From: Bacillota bacterium
GTDB lineage: Bacteria; Bacillota; Clostridia; Acetivibrionales; DTU013
DNA length: 64,000 nucleotides
NCBI GenBank assembly: GCA_023399355.1
Contig: JAEWQC010000294.1
Coordinates: forward strand, 1 to 64,000
Direction: 5' to 3'
The first letter of the stretch is position 1. Every line of letters begins with the position of its first letter. Below, one piece after another: positions 9,251 to 17,674 of this stretch. Below the pieces are notes generated by a model. That model saw only the letters and a list, made by a program, of their open reading frames with translations, searched no databases and was not told the origin of the DNA. Both the position numbers and the translations under genes were made by a program.

Positions 9251-10294
9251 ATGCATAAGGTAAAGGTCGATTTAGCCGATTGCAAGATCGGGAATATTCT
9301 GGCGAAGGATATTGTTAATAATAATGGGGTAGTACTGATTGCGAAGAACACGGCATTTAACGCATATATTTTATTAAAGCTAAAAGAGCTCGGTATTAAA
9401 TTTGTTTATATCTACGATTTGAAAAATAATGTTAACAAGTCTTCGAAACAGCACCATAAAGTATTCAGATCCAGTTATCTGGAAACTACCGCGGCAATAA
9501 AAGAATTATTAAACAATCTGGTTTCGGGTAAATGTCTTGATTTTAAGAAATTGGAAGAAATTAAGGCATGTATCTTTAAAAACATTGATGATGCTGATTG
9601 TGTGATAGGTTTTTTAAATGAATTAAAAACTTACGATGACTATACCTATTATCATAGCGCAAATGTAGCTTTTTATGCAATGCTAATCGGTAAATGGATG
9701 AAAATGACAAACGCCGAAATCATGGATCTTATACTTGCAGGCTGTCTGCATGATATCGGGAAGTTGACAATCCCAAATGAAATACTTAATAAAAAGGGAA
9801 AATTGACCGAGAAAGAATTCGAAGAAATAAAAGAACATAGTATACGCGGATATTGGATGGTTAAAAATGAAAGCGGTATCAGCAATGAGGTGAAAGATGC
9901 TGTCCTATCACATCATGAGAGGATGGACGGCTCTGGATATCCGGCAGGGACATGCGGAGAATCTCTGGGCAAATATGCAAAAATCATTGCTATTGCGGAC
10001 GTCTACGATGCCATGACATCGGAACGGGTCTATAAACATGGGGTGACACCTTTTGAGGCGTTCCGGATGTTTGGAACAACAGGCGTATGCAAGTTCGATC
10101 CATATGTGATAAAAGTTTTTTTAACCAACATTGCAGCCTACATGCATGGCCAGAAGGTGCAGATGTCTGACGGGCAGGTTGGAGAGGTCGTATATGTGCC
10201 GCATTATGATATGGCAAATCCTGTTGTATGCGTTAATTCATCTTTTATCGACATGTCACGGGATACTGACTTAAAAATTCAGAATATACTTTAG
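9251..10294 (+). CDS. HD-GYP domain protein, putative c-di-GMP phosphodiesterase
   Basis: 347-residue protein. An N-terminal region of about 120 residues of the kind often found before HD-GYP domains is followed by the HD-GYP domain. H167 and D168 (CLHDIGKL) are the metal-binding pair, and HHERMDGSGYP at 221-231 is the HHE...GYP signature, with Ser in the third position of the usual DGTGYP. The family hydrolyses cyclic di-GMP. GGGTGGG lies just upstream of the ATG. It stands alone between rearranged debris and a TetR gene. A PilZ protein elsewhere in the window is a possible reader of the same second messenger. Confidence 0.85.
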   Translation: MHKVKVDLADCKIGNILAKDIVNNNGVVLIAKNTAFNAYILLKLKELGIKFVYIYDLKNNVNKSSKQHHKVFRSSYLETTAAIKELLNNLVSGKCLDFKKLEEIKACIFKNIDDADCVIGFLNELKTYDDYTYYHSANVAFYAMLIGKWMKMTNAEIMDLILAGCLHDIGKLTIPNEILNKKGKLTEKEFEEIKEHSIRGYWMVKNESGISNEVKDAVLSHHERMDGSGYPAGTCGESLGKYAKIIAIADVYDAMTSERVYKHGVTPFEAFRMFGTTGVCKFDPYVIKVFLTNIAAYMHGQKVQMSDGQVGEVVYVPHYDMANPVVCVNSSFIDMSRDTDLKIQNIL

Positions 10295-10305
10295 TTGATA
10301 TCGTT

Positions 10306-10416
10306 ATGAAAAATAATGGTAAAAAGCTACATTCGGCCCGGGAAGAGCAACGGGCTAAACAGATCATTAATGAGATATATACAGAGCCCTGGGAATATGG
10401 TTATCGTGAACGATAA
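10306..10416 (+). CDS. Possible 36-residue small ORF
   Basis: A short frame beginning MKNNGKKLHSAREEQR and ending EYGYRER. The composition is charged and protein-like, but there is no clear Shine-Dalgarno and no family is recognised. Its 3' end runs into the large palindrome at 10395-10422, so it may be chance coding or a remnant. Confidence 0.25.
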   Translation: MKNNGKKLHSAREEQRAKQIINEIYTEPWEYGYRER

Positions 10417-10422
10417 CCATAT
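10395..10422. repeat. Perfect 12-bp palindrome upstream of tetR-like gene
   Basis: ATATGGTTATCG at 10395-10406 and its exact complement at 10411-10422 flank a TGAA tetraloop. There is no T-run after it, so it is a poor terminator. The position, about 125 bases before the TetR-family start, fits an operator or an RNA hairpin. Confidence 0.6.
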
Positions 10423-10548
10423 ACGCTATTACCCATCGCATTGGCGAGCATAATATCTTGTATTGTACTGAACATACCGTCGATATGTATAAAGATGTAT
10501 GTAGATTAAACCATTCATAAACGATCATCGCAGGAGGTGCAAATACAA

Positions 10549-11133
10549 ATGACAGCTAAAAAACCGAAAGAAGAGCGGATAAATTCAATTCTGAAAGCGG
10601 CAGTAGAGGAATTCGCAGAAAAAGGATACGAAGGTGCAGCTGTCGATGCGATAGCAAAAAAGGCTGGTGTCAGCAAGGGCGGCTTCTACCACCATTTCAC
10701 CAACAAGGAAGTGCTGTTGATGGAAGCAAACAAAAAGCTGATGGAGCCTTTTTATGAAATGGCTGAAAGAGCATATGCGAACAGCAGTGCTATTAATGGA
10801 TTGAGGCAGTATATGCGGGATTATATGACTTACTGGGTTGACAGGCCGCGGGAACTGGGTTTCTTTTTCCTGTCAATGGCCAAGGCGCTGGAATCTCCGG
10901 TACTGATGAATTATTACAGGGAGTCGGTGACCGAGAGCAGCGCTTTCCTGACAGGTATGTTTGTGAAAGCAGTTGAAGCGGGTGAACTGCAGCTAGATGA
11001 TCCTGAAGCTTACGGGGTATCGTTGATGGGGGCGCTCGACGGTGCTCTTTCCTATGCTATTATAAACCCGCAAATGAAGGTCGATATTCTTGCAGAACGA
11101 CTGGAGAAGGTCATGCTCGGAAAGAGCAAGTGA
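10549..11133 (+). CDS. TetR-family transcriptional regulator
   Basis: 194-residue one-component repressor. The N-terminal HTH is clear (AVDAIAKKAGVSKGGFYHHFTNKEVL split near residues 30-55), followed by an all-helical ligand and dimer domain of normal length. ATG at 10549 follows AGGAGG with a rather long 11-base spacing; the GTG at 10537 overlaps that Shine-Dalgarno and is unlikely. A decayed second TetR gene follows. No obvious transporter target is adjacent, so the ligand cannot be guessed. Confidence 0.85.
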   Translation: MTAKKPKEERINSILKAAVEEFAEKGYEGAAVDAIAKKAGVSKGGFYHHFTNKEVLLMEANKKLMEPFYEMAERAYANSSAINGLRQYMRDYMTYWVDRPRELGFFFLSMAKALESPVLMNYYRESVTESSAFLTGMFVKAVEAGELQLDDPEAYGVSLMGALDGALSYAIINPQMKVDILAERLEKVMLGKSK

Positions 11134-11277
11134 AGTCATAAACCAAATGATGGAGTATTATGAACTGGTCTTCCACGAATGAAACTGAATGCATGCATCG
11201 ATCAATTTATTGCTGCCGATCAGCCGTTATCGCCCTCACTCATCCGGAATACTGGAATCGAAAAGGAGATGCTGTAA

Positions 11278-11652
11278 ATAAATGCTTATGAGGTTTACGA
11301 AAAGCTTCCGACAGAGAAAAAAGAAAAGATCATGCTTGTGTGCCTGGAGGAATTTGCAGACAAGGGGGATGAGGGTACACCTACGAATGATATTGTGAAT
11401 AAAGCCGGTATTTCGAAGGGCATTTTATTTCATTATCTCGCTAATAAAAAGAATTTATATCTTTATGTTCTGGACAAGACAATTGAAAGAACGATAGAAA
11501 AATTCAAAGCTGCCTATAGTGCTGCACCAACAACCGACCTCTTCGAACGCATTTCGCTCTCAGGTATGATAAAGCTGAGGCTTTCTCTGGAAGAACCGCT
11601 GGCCTACAAATTGATATTCGGCACTTTCATAGCGAATGAAAATCCTACTTAA
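11278..11652 (+). pseudogene. TetR-family regulator, degraded (start codon lost, C-terminus truncated)
   Basis: The frame reads INAYEVYEKLPTEKKEKIM and then a TetR HTH (NDIVNKAGISKGILFHYLANK). The expected first codon at 11278 is ATA instead of ATG, although AAAAGGAG lies at a suitable distance. The first real ATG (11332) would remove part of the HTH region. The product stops after about 124 codons instead of about 190-200, running into the 3' end of the convergent phosphatase gene. Both defects point to an inactive gene. Confidence 0.75.
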
Positions 11653-12706
11653 TAACCAGCAAGGCCATAGTTACATCATCCTGCAGTTGATTTGCCGAAT
11701 GGATGCAGGCAAACCGGAATGCCGATTTCTTTATGTTCAATAGCAGTTGCTTCGGGGTAAGGCTGTTATTGAGCACGATATCAAGCAGTCTTTCCTCACC
11801 GTACTGCTCACTTTCCTTATTCCTCATTTCGAGTATGCCATCCGAATATAGAAAGAGCTTGTCGCCGGAATGAAGTTTAACCATACCATTTCTATATTCC
11901 GGATTTTCAGTCCAGTTGCTGATAGGAATGCCTGGAAGCCTCAGCAGTTCAAAACGGTTTTCGCCATATACGAGAGGGCTTACGTTAAGGCCAGCATTGG
12001 AGTATATCATTTCTTTCCTGTCCACATCGATGATCGCATAAAAAATTGTGATGTACAGCTCTTCATCCAGCTTGCTTTGTTTGAACTCATAATACAGGCC
12101 CTCAAGTACTTTTGCCGGAGACAGCAGCTTCTTGTCCAGTGTGGAACGAAGGAAGACCGTCAGAAATGAAGCCGGAACCCCATGCCCTGAGACGTCTGCG
12201 ATGTATAATCCAATATGGGAACTGTCTATCTTGAAAATATCCAGAAAGTCACCACCCAAGGATTCGCAGGGCATATAGATATATGAAAAATCCAGCCGGG
12301 GATCTTTGACTGGACTTGGCAGGAGGCTCACCTGAAGCTTTCTGGCCATTTCCAACTCCGCTTTGAACTTGTTATTTTGCTGTTGTGTTTCATGGTACAA
12401 TTGTTTAAGCTGGGTGGTTTCCCGAAGCACTTCCACAGCCGCGATGATATTGCCCTCTGCATTCTTGATCGGGGAGCTCATGACAGAAAAAATTCTGCCG
12501 TTAATATACTCTTCCTTCTCATGAGAGGTGCCGTCAAAGACCGATTTTCTGGAAATACAGTTTGCGCATGGCTCAGTACGGCCTATGGCGGTATAGCATT
12601 TGGAACCGATTGAATTCTTACCAAGACCATCAGTCATCGCTTTATTCATATAGATGACATTGTCATCCATGTCAAGCACCCGTACCCAATCAAACATGCC
12701 ATCCAC
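11645..12706 (-). CDS. PAS domain and PP2C (SpoIIE/RsbU-type) serine phosphatase
   Basis: A PAS-like sensor (residues about 1-95, with the cysteine cluster CYTAIGRTEPCANC) and a coiled-coil linker precede a PP2C phosphatase domain with GGDFLDIF, ADVSGHG and the C-terminal DDVTM metal site. Such proteins dephosphorylate anti-anti-sigma factors. GTG at 12706 is the first usable start. The frame extends upstream through TEFFKQSRPFIEEIV to a GTT codon at 12751 with AGGGGG just before it, so the true start may be a non-standard or mutated codon. No anti-sigma partner genes are adjacent. Confidence 0.82.
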   Translation of the reverse strand: MDGMFDWVRVLDMDDNVIYMNKAMTDGLGKNSIGSKCYTAIGRTEPCANCISRKSVFDGTSHEKEEYINGRIFSVMSSPIKNAEGNIIAAVEVLRETTQLKQLYHETQQQNNKFKAELEMARKLQVSLLPSPVKDPRLDFSYIYMPCESLGGDFLDIFKIDSSHIGLYIADVSGHGVPASFLTVFLRSTLDKKLLSPAKVLEGLYYEFKQSKLDEELYITIFYAIIDVDRKEMIYSNAGLNVSPLVYGENRFELLRLPGIPISNWTENPEYRNGMVKLHSGDKLFLYSDGILEMRNKESEQYGEERLLDIVLNNSLTPKQLLLNIKKSAFRFACIHSANQLQDDVTMALLVIK

Positions 12707-12751
12707 GATTTCTTCTATAAAAGGCCTGCTCTGTTTGAAAAATTCCGTAAC

Positions 12752-13069
12752 CCCACCCCCTGTATATATGCAAGTTGCAAAAAAAGATTTATATTAGGAG
12801 TGTTCTGATTTTTTTGCAATAGGTACTGAAGGTAATACAAATGAAAAATATTATGAACATATATTTTTTCATTATATTTAGTATAGCAATATTTAATTAT
12901 TAAGTAAATTCAATCGCACCTAAATTTATATCAATTATTTCGTATGAAATATGAAGCTGTAATGATATTCATAAATAACCTTCGGCTTTTTTGGGGGAAT
13001 AATAAAAATATGTAATAAATGCCGTGTCTTTGGAAATAATATATTTTAAAACGCAACTTGGAGTAAAAA
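12752..13069. other. AT-rich intergenic region
   Basis: This gap between two divergent genes is very AT-rich, with several homopolymer runs. Beyond the G-rich ribosome-binding stretch for the minus-strand phosphatase (12752-12761) and a TTGGAG site before yyaC, I see no gene, RNA motif or strong hairpin. Confidence 0.5.
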
Positions 13070-13684
13070 ATGTTTTCTAAACCGGCAGAAAGCCAGCAAT
13101 ATATTAATGTCAACAGTGTAACGGCATTCAAATCCTTTACGGATGAGCTCTACAGCCATATTATGAAAGCCTTGGGCAACGGCTGCAGGTCATTGGTTTT
13201 CGTATGCATCGGAACTGACAGGTCGACAGGGGACAGCCTTGGCCCCCTTATCGGCTACAAGATCGCTAATCTGAAACAGAAGGGCGTCCACATTTATGGC
13301 AACCTCGAAAACCCTGTTCACGCAAAGAATCTGGAGGAAATCATGAACTGTGTATCGGCAGACTGCCGTGAGCCGTTCATCATAGCAATAGATGCGTGCC
13401 TCGGCAGGATGGATCATGTCGGCTATATCAGCATCGGTGAAGGTTCCATCAAGCCCGGATCCGGTGTAAACAAGGAACTTTCGCCGGTAGGGGATATGTA
13501 TGTGACGGGCATTGTCAATTTCGGCGGTTTTATGGATTTTCTTGTCCTGCAAAATACAAGGCTTCAGATTGTGATGAAAATAGCGGATCTGGTTGCGGCG
13601 GGCATCCGTTACGTATTATGGAGACTTGAAAAAGAGGGTGAATACCCTGCATATGATAAAGCTGCAGAATACTCAAAAATATAG
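13070..13684 (+). CDS. yyaC: Spore protease-like protein YyaC (DUF1256)
   Basis: 204-residue member of the YyaC family, which shares the fold of hydrogenase-maturation endopeptidases but is found in spore formers. Diagnostic segments are CIGTDRSTGDSLGPLIGYK near residue 45, an internal AIDACLG near 106, and a Gly-rich VGDMYVTGIVNFGG near 143. The similarity to hydrogenase maturation proteases should not be read as a role with the ech hydrogenase. TTGGAG precedes the ATG. Confidence 0.85.
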   Translation: MFSKPAESQQYINVNSVTAFKSFTDELYSHIMKALGNGCRSLVFVCIGTDRSTGDSLGPLIGYKIANLKQKGVHIYGNLENPVHAKNLEEIMNCVSADCREPFIIAIDACLGRMDHVGYISIGEGSIKPGSGVNKELSPVGDMYVTGIVNFGGFMDFLVLQNTRLQIVMKIADLVAAGIRYVLWRLEKEGEYPAYDKAAEYSKI

Positions 13685-13812
13685 GCGATCATGGAACTCT
13701 CAAATATATCAGACATTTTGTTCAATAAACGTTATAATATTATAGATGAACAAGTGCACTGCAGGAAAACAGTGTATTGGTAACGCTTAACGAAATATTT
13801 GGGAGGTTTTTT

Positions 13813-14358
13813 ATGAACAGGACAAGTAAAGTGCTTGGAAGCATTTTCATCATACTGGGTGCGTTGTTTCTTTTAAGGAATTTTAACATTATCGGGCCGA
13901 TCTGGCATTATGTCAACATAGGCTACATTTTCAGACTGATCGGTAAGTTCTGGCCGTCGCTTTTTCTGATACTGCCGGGATTGATGTTCCATATGGGTTA
14001 TTTTTCAGGCAGAAAAAAGGATCCGGGGCTGTTGGTTCCCGGAGGAATACTGCTGGTGCTCGGTGCGGCATTCCAGATAAACATGCTGTTTGGCGGATGG
14101 GGAATCACATGGCCCATATACATCTTCGCAGTGGCCTTTGGGCTTTTTGAGCTGTATGTTTTCGGCAACAGGGATAAAGGTCTGCTGATTCCTATTGGTA
14201 TTCTCACGGGCCTGTCGGCAATATTTTTCTTTGGATTTTCCGTCAAGACATTATTGGGTTTCAACACAAGCTCCCTGATCGTACCTGCAGTTTTAATCGG
14301 CATCGGTCTGATTGTATTGTTCGGGGGCAAGGGAAACGGCGGAAGACAGAAATTTTAA
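13813..14358 (+). CDS. Four-helix membrane protein, LiaF-like N-terminal domain type
   Basis: 181-residue integral membrane protein with several hydrophobic segments and a glycine-rich C-terminus. It resembles the LiaI/LiaF-type transmembrane domain of cell-envelope stress proteins but lacks the soluble C-terminal domain of LiaF. ATG at 13813 is chosen because GGGAGG lies six bases upstream; the GTG-like start at 13777 has none. The function is unknown. Confidence 0.6.
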   Translation: MNRTSKVLGSIFIILGALFLLRNFNIIGPIWHYVNIGYIFRLIGKFWPSLFLILPGLMFHMGYFSGRKKDPGLLVPGGILLVLGAAFQINMLFGGWGITWPIYIFAVAFGLFELYVFGNRDKGLLIPIGILTGLSAIFFFGFSVKTLLGFNTSSLIVPAVLIGIGLIVLFGGKGNGGRQKF

Positions 14359-14447
14359 AATTCTGTTTATGAATGCGCTTCGAGGGGAATATACATTTAA
14401 GTGATAAATATGAATTTTACCAACATGGATAGAATGGAGATGAATGG

Positions 14448-14606
14448 ATGGAGAAATATGTATGTACGGCATGCGGCTATGTTTATGATCCTGAAATCGG
14501 TGATCCGGAGGCAGGTATAGCACCCGGTACGTCTTTTGAGGATATTCCGGCGGATTGGGTATGTCCGATATGCGGCGTTGGCAAGGATATGTTTGAGAAG
14601 GAATAA
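14448..14606 (+). CDS. rub: Rubredoxin
   Basis: A 52-residue protein with both CxxCG iron-binding knuckles (VCTACGYVYDP near residue 6 and VCPICGVGKDMF near 39) and the conserved GDPEAGIAPGT and DWVCP segments. It is a small one-electron carrier typical of anaerobes, used with oxygen- and peroxide-reducing enzymes. GGAGA lies about seven bases upstream of the ATG. It stands directly before the glnA promoter and is not obviously part of that unit. Confidence 0.95.
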   Translation: MEKYVCTACGYVYDPEIGDPEAGIAPGTSFEDIPADWVCPICGVGKDMFEKE

Positions 14607-14633
14607 TACAGGCGATAAAAGCGAAAATGGTTG

Positions 14634-14661
14634 TTGCATAAAGGTATAAATGTGTTATAAT
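14634..14661 (+). promoter_or_regulatory. Promoter of glnA
   Basis: TTGCAT (14634-14639) and a perfect TATAAT (14656-14661) have a 16-base spacer and an extended -10 TG at 14653-14654. Transcription would begin near 14668, giving a leader of about 125 bases before glnA. Confidence 0.65.
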
Positions 14662-14695
14662 CAATACATTAAGTAGTGATTCTATTTATGTGTCA

Positions 14696-14749
14696 GGAAC
14701 AACGACGTTCTCAGGCTGGTCAGCTATACCCTGCCTGAGGCGTTTTTTT
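14696..14749 (+). promoter_or_regulatory. glnA leader: hexaloop hairpin overlapping an intrinsic terminator (candidate ANTAR target)
   Basis: A hairpin GGAAC-AACGAC-GTTCT (14696-14711) has a six-base loop with A at position 1 and G at position 4, the features known for RNA targets of ANTAR proteins. Its 3' arm overlaps the base of an intrinsic terminator (CTCAGGC 14710-14716 with GCCTGAG 14733-14739, then seven T at 14743-14749). The two folds compete, and an ANTAR regulator is encoded downstream of glnA. The second hexaloop of the described two-hairpin motif could not be identified. Confidence 0.55.
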
Positions 14750-14791
14750 ATGTCCGGCAAAAGGGAAAATATATTTTAAGGAGTGTTGCAT

Positions 14792-16126
14792 ATGCCAAAG
14801 TATACCAAGGAAGATGTAATAAGGCTGGTGAAAGAGCAGGATGTAAAATTCATACGCCTGCAATTCACTGATATATTCGGGACATTGAAGAACGTAGCAA
14901 TTACTGCTGATCAACTTGAGAAGGCACTTGACAATAAATGCATGTTTGACGGTTCATCAATAGAAGGTTTTGTCAGAATCGAAGAATCCGATATGTATTT
15001 GAGGCCGGATACCAACACCTTCGTCATATTTCCCTGGAGGCCCCAGAACGGTAAAGTGGCACGTTTGATCTGTGATGTTTACAACCCTGATGGGACACCA
15101 TTTGAGGGCGATCCCAGGTATGTACTCAGAAAGACCATAGAAAAAGCTTCAAAAATGGGCTATGACACTTACAACGTCGGACCGGAGTGCGAGTTCTTCC
15201 TATTCCTCACCGACAGTGAAGGAAATCCGACAACGATCACGCATGACAATGCAGGATATTTTGACCTTGGTCCTGTCGATCTGGGTGAAAATGCAAGACG
15301 TGATATGTGTCTTGCACTGGAAGAGATGGGCTTTGAAGTTGAAGCCTCTCACCACGAGGTAGCACCCGGTCAGCATGAAATTGATTTTAAATATAATGAC
15401 GCACTGACAGCTGCGGATGCAATTCTTACATTCAAGCTGGTAGTCAAGACCATAGCGCAAAGGCACGGACTGCATGCGACCTTTATGCCCAAGCCCGTTT
15501 TCGGCATTTCAGGTTCGGGCATGCATGTCAATACTTCATTATATAAAAATGGGAAGAATATCTTCTTTGATGAAACGGATTCTCTGCAGCTCAGCCAGGA
15601 AGCATACTGGTTTATAGGCGGATTGTTAAAGAACATGCGCTCCATTGCAGCCCTGACAAACCCGTTGGTTAACTCTTACAAGAGGCTTGTACCCGGTTAT
15701 GAGGCTCCTGTATATGTCGCATGGTCAGCCAGGAACAGGAGTCCGCTGATCAGAATACCTGCCGCCCGCGGTACCGCGACAAGGCTTGAATTGAGATGCC
15801 CCGATCCGAGTTGTAACCCGTATCTTGCATTGGCAGCCATTCTAGCAGCAGGACTCGATGGTATCGAGAACAAAATTCAACCGCCTGCACCGTCCAATAA
15901 AAACCTCTTTGAGATGACTACGGAAGAAAGACGCAAGGAAGGCATCGGCGAACTGCCCGGAAGTCTGGACGAAGCAATAGCAGAAATGAGCAAGAGCAGT
16001 TTTGTCAAGGAAATACTGGGCAGTCATGTTTTTAACAAGTATATCGAAGCAAAGCAGGAAGAGTGCAGCGAGTATAAGAGCAAAGTCAGCAAATGGGAAG
16101 TTGACACGTACCTGATGAAGTATTAA
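14792..16126 (+). CDS. glnA: Glutamine synthetase, type I
   Basis: ATP-dependent ligation of ammonia to glutamate, the main ammonium-assimilating step. The 444-residue length is typical of the Firmicutes GSI-alpha class, which lacks the adenylylation insertion. Visible are FDGSSIEGF near residue 50, the metal and glutamate site region HHEVAPGQHEID near 190, GISGSGMHVN near 236 and the arginine-rich NRSPLIRIP near 314. ATG at 14792 follows AAGGAG with eight bases spacing; GTG at 14783 overlaps that site. Confidence 0.96.
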   Translation: MPKYTKEDVIRLVKEQDVKFIRLQFTDIFGTLKNVAITADQLEKALDNKCMFDGSSIEGFVRIEESDMYLRPDTNTFVIFPWRPQNGKVARLICDVYNPDGTPFEGDPRYVLRKTIEKASKMGYDTYNVGPECEFFLFLTDSEGNPTTITHDNAGYFDLGPVDLGENARRDMCLALEEMGFEVEASHHEVAPGQHEIDFKYNDALTAADAILTFKLVVKTIAQRHGLHATFMPKPVFGISGSGMHVNTSLYKNGKNIFFDETDSLQLSQEAYWFIGGLLKNMRSIAALTNPLVNSYKRLVPGYEAPVYVAWSARNRSPLIRIPAARGTATRLELRCPDPSCNPYLALAAILAAGLDGIENKIQPPAPSNKNLFEMTTEERRKEGIGELPGSLDEAIAEMSKSSFVKEILGSHVFNKYIEAKQEECSEYKSKVSKWEVDTYLMKY

Positions 16127-16183
16127 GCAGTGGTCAATGTCCCTTTTAAATACCGGTACACATTTTTTGCAAACCGTTTATTA

Positions 16184-16227
16184 ACTGCAATGATGCAGTC
16201 GTACCCTTTGGTTCGGCTGCATTTTTT
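16184..16227 (+). terminator. Terminator with competing hexaloop hairpin between glnA and the ANTAR gene
   Basis: ATGCAGTCG (16193-16201) pairs with CGGCTGCAT (16214-16222, one G-U) before six T, forming an intrinsic terminator. A second hairpin ACTGC-AATGAT-GCAGT (16184-16199) has a hexaloop with A1 and G4 and uses part of the terminator arm. This repeats the arrangement in front of glnA and suggests that the ANTAR gene is autoregulated. Confidence 0.6.
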
Positions 16228-16293
16228 CAGGCTATCTGCAGAGCGGATCAGACAGGATTGATTTTACATATAACCTTAATATGGGGTGTAGGT

Positions 16294-16869
16294 ATGGATT
16301 CAACTAGAATAATGATAGCAATGAGCAGCGAGGCACTCTCTCTTAAACTGAAGACTATATTGGTTGAAGCCGGATTCATGATTATCGAGCAGGCGAATGA
16401 AGGTCAGGAATGCCTGCGCAAAATGCGGGCCTTAAAGCCTGATATTATCATACTTGAGTATAACCTGCCGCATATGAATGGACTTGAGATTTCCAGGGTT
16501 GCCATTGAGGATGGGATTTGCGATGTGATGCTTTTCGTATCTGTCGATCAGGAATGCATGGTCGACGATATCAGGCAGGAATCGGGATTTGTCAGTCTGG
16601 TGAAGCCTGTTAACAAGATGCTTCTGATTGGTTCTCTTGAACTCATGATCAAAGACAGGAGAAAGATCAAACAGCTTGAGAAGGAAATTGAAGAACTTAA
16701 GCTGAGTCTTGATACAAGGAAAGAAGTTGAGAAGGCAAAAGGGCTTCTGATGGCGAATCTTGGACTAACGGAAAGCGCAGCATTCAAAAGGATTCAAAAG
16801 CAGAGTATGGATCGCGGAATTCCGATGAAGGAAATAGCTAAAGCCATTATATTGGCATATGATATATAG
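16294..16869 (+). CDS. ANTAR-domain antiterminator with degenerate receiver domain
   Basis: 191 residues: a receiver-like domain (1-115), a coiled-coil linker (125-145) and a C-terminal ANTAR RNA-binding domain (about 145-188, KAKGLLMANLGLTESAAFKR). The phosphorylation-site Asp is replaced by Glu (IIILEYNLPHMNG) and the N-terminal acidic pair is missing (MIAMSSEAL), while the conserved Lys (LVKPVNK) remains, so normal phosphorylation is unlikely. ANTAR genes beside glnA in Clostridia are thought to control nitrogen genes by antitermination. GTG/GGT-rich ribosome site, ATG at 16294. Confidence 0.9.
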   Translation: MDSTRIMIAMSSEALSLKLKTILVEAGFMIIEQANEGQECLRKMRALKPDIIILEYNLPHMNGLEISRVAIEDGICDVMLFVSVDQECMVDDIRQESGFVSLVKPVNKMLLIGSLELMIKDRRKIKQLEKEIEELKLSLDTRKEVEKAKGLLMANLGLTESAAFKRIQKQSMDRGIPMKEIAKAIILAYDI

Positions 16870-16878
16870 GGGGCTCTT

Positions 16879-17604
16879 ATGAGGAACAGGCCTGTTATAG
16901 GGATAACACCGGGATATATGCAGGAAAATAATAAACTGTACCTGGGACAAGGTTATGTCAATGGGGTAATCAAGGCTGGAGGGCTTGCAGCCGTATTGCC
17001 TCTTTGTGCTGAGGAAAGCTTGGCGGAAAGCATTCTGGACACAGTCGACGGCATATTGTTTTCAGGCGGTGCTGATTTGGACGCCAGATCTTTCGGTGAA
17101 GAAAATATGAAATGCGTCGGTAAAATTTCTCCGGAAAGGGATCGTTTTGAGCTGTTGCTGGCAAGGAAGGCAATTGCCCGAAAGATGCCTGTACTTGGGA
17201 TATGCAGAGGATTGCAGCTCTTAAACGTAGTACTCGGCGGTACATTGCACCAGGATATCTATACAAGCCAGGCTCAGGGGGGAATTCTGAAACATTGGCA
17301 GGAGGCGCCGGATTGGTACCCGATCCATGATATCCGTATCAAAGCGGGTTCAAGGCTGCACAACATATATGGCACCGAGACCCTGGGCGTCAATTCGTTT
17401 CACCATCAGGCTGTAAAGGAGATCGGAAATGGACTTTCCATCGTTGCAGCCTCATCTGACGGAATTACGGAAGCAATCGAGGGGACGGACAGTAATTTTA
17501 TTGTCGCAGTTCAGTGGCATCCTGAAGACATGTGGCAGGAGAACCCGGTCCATCTAAGAATTTTCGAAGCATTTATTGCAGAAGCGGATGCTGTTTCTGT
17601 ATAA
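16879..17604 (+). CDS. Gamma-glutamyl-gamma-aminobutyrate hydrolase family protein (class I amidotransferase-like)
   Basis: 241-residue peptidase C26/PuuD-like hydrolase. The nucleophile is C109 in LGICRGLQLLN, and the catalytic His is in VQWHPEDM near residue 220. The family cleaves gamma-glutamyl amide bonds; the exact substrate cannot be told from sequence. It starts ten bases after the ANTAR gene and is probably co-transcribed with it, which fits release of glutamate under nitrogen control. Confidence 0.87.
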   Translation: MRNRPVIGITPGYMQENNKLYLGQGYVNGVIKAGGLAAVLPLCAEESLAESILDTVDGILFSGGADLDARSFGEENMKCVGKISPERDRFELLLARKAIARKMPVLGICRGLQLLNVVLGGTLHQDIYTSQAQGGILKHWQEAPDWYPIHDIRIKAGSRLHNIYGTETLGVNSFHHQAVKEIGNGLSIVAASSDGITEAIEGTDSNFIVAVQWHPEDMWQENPVHLRIFEAFIAEADAVSV

Positions 17605-17674
17605 CGCATGGCCAATGGTGTGCTATAATGGGTACAATAAACATTGTGCTTGAAACATTGAATGAGGTATTGCC

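Noticed and set aside
13070..13684. Hydrogenase maturation endopeptidase for the Ech hydrogenase
   Set aside because: Length and motifs fit the spore protein YyaC, and EchE ends three residues after its last nickel ligand, leaving no tail to cut.
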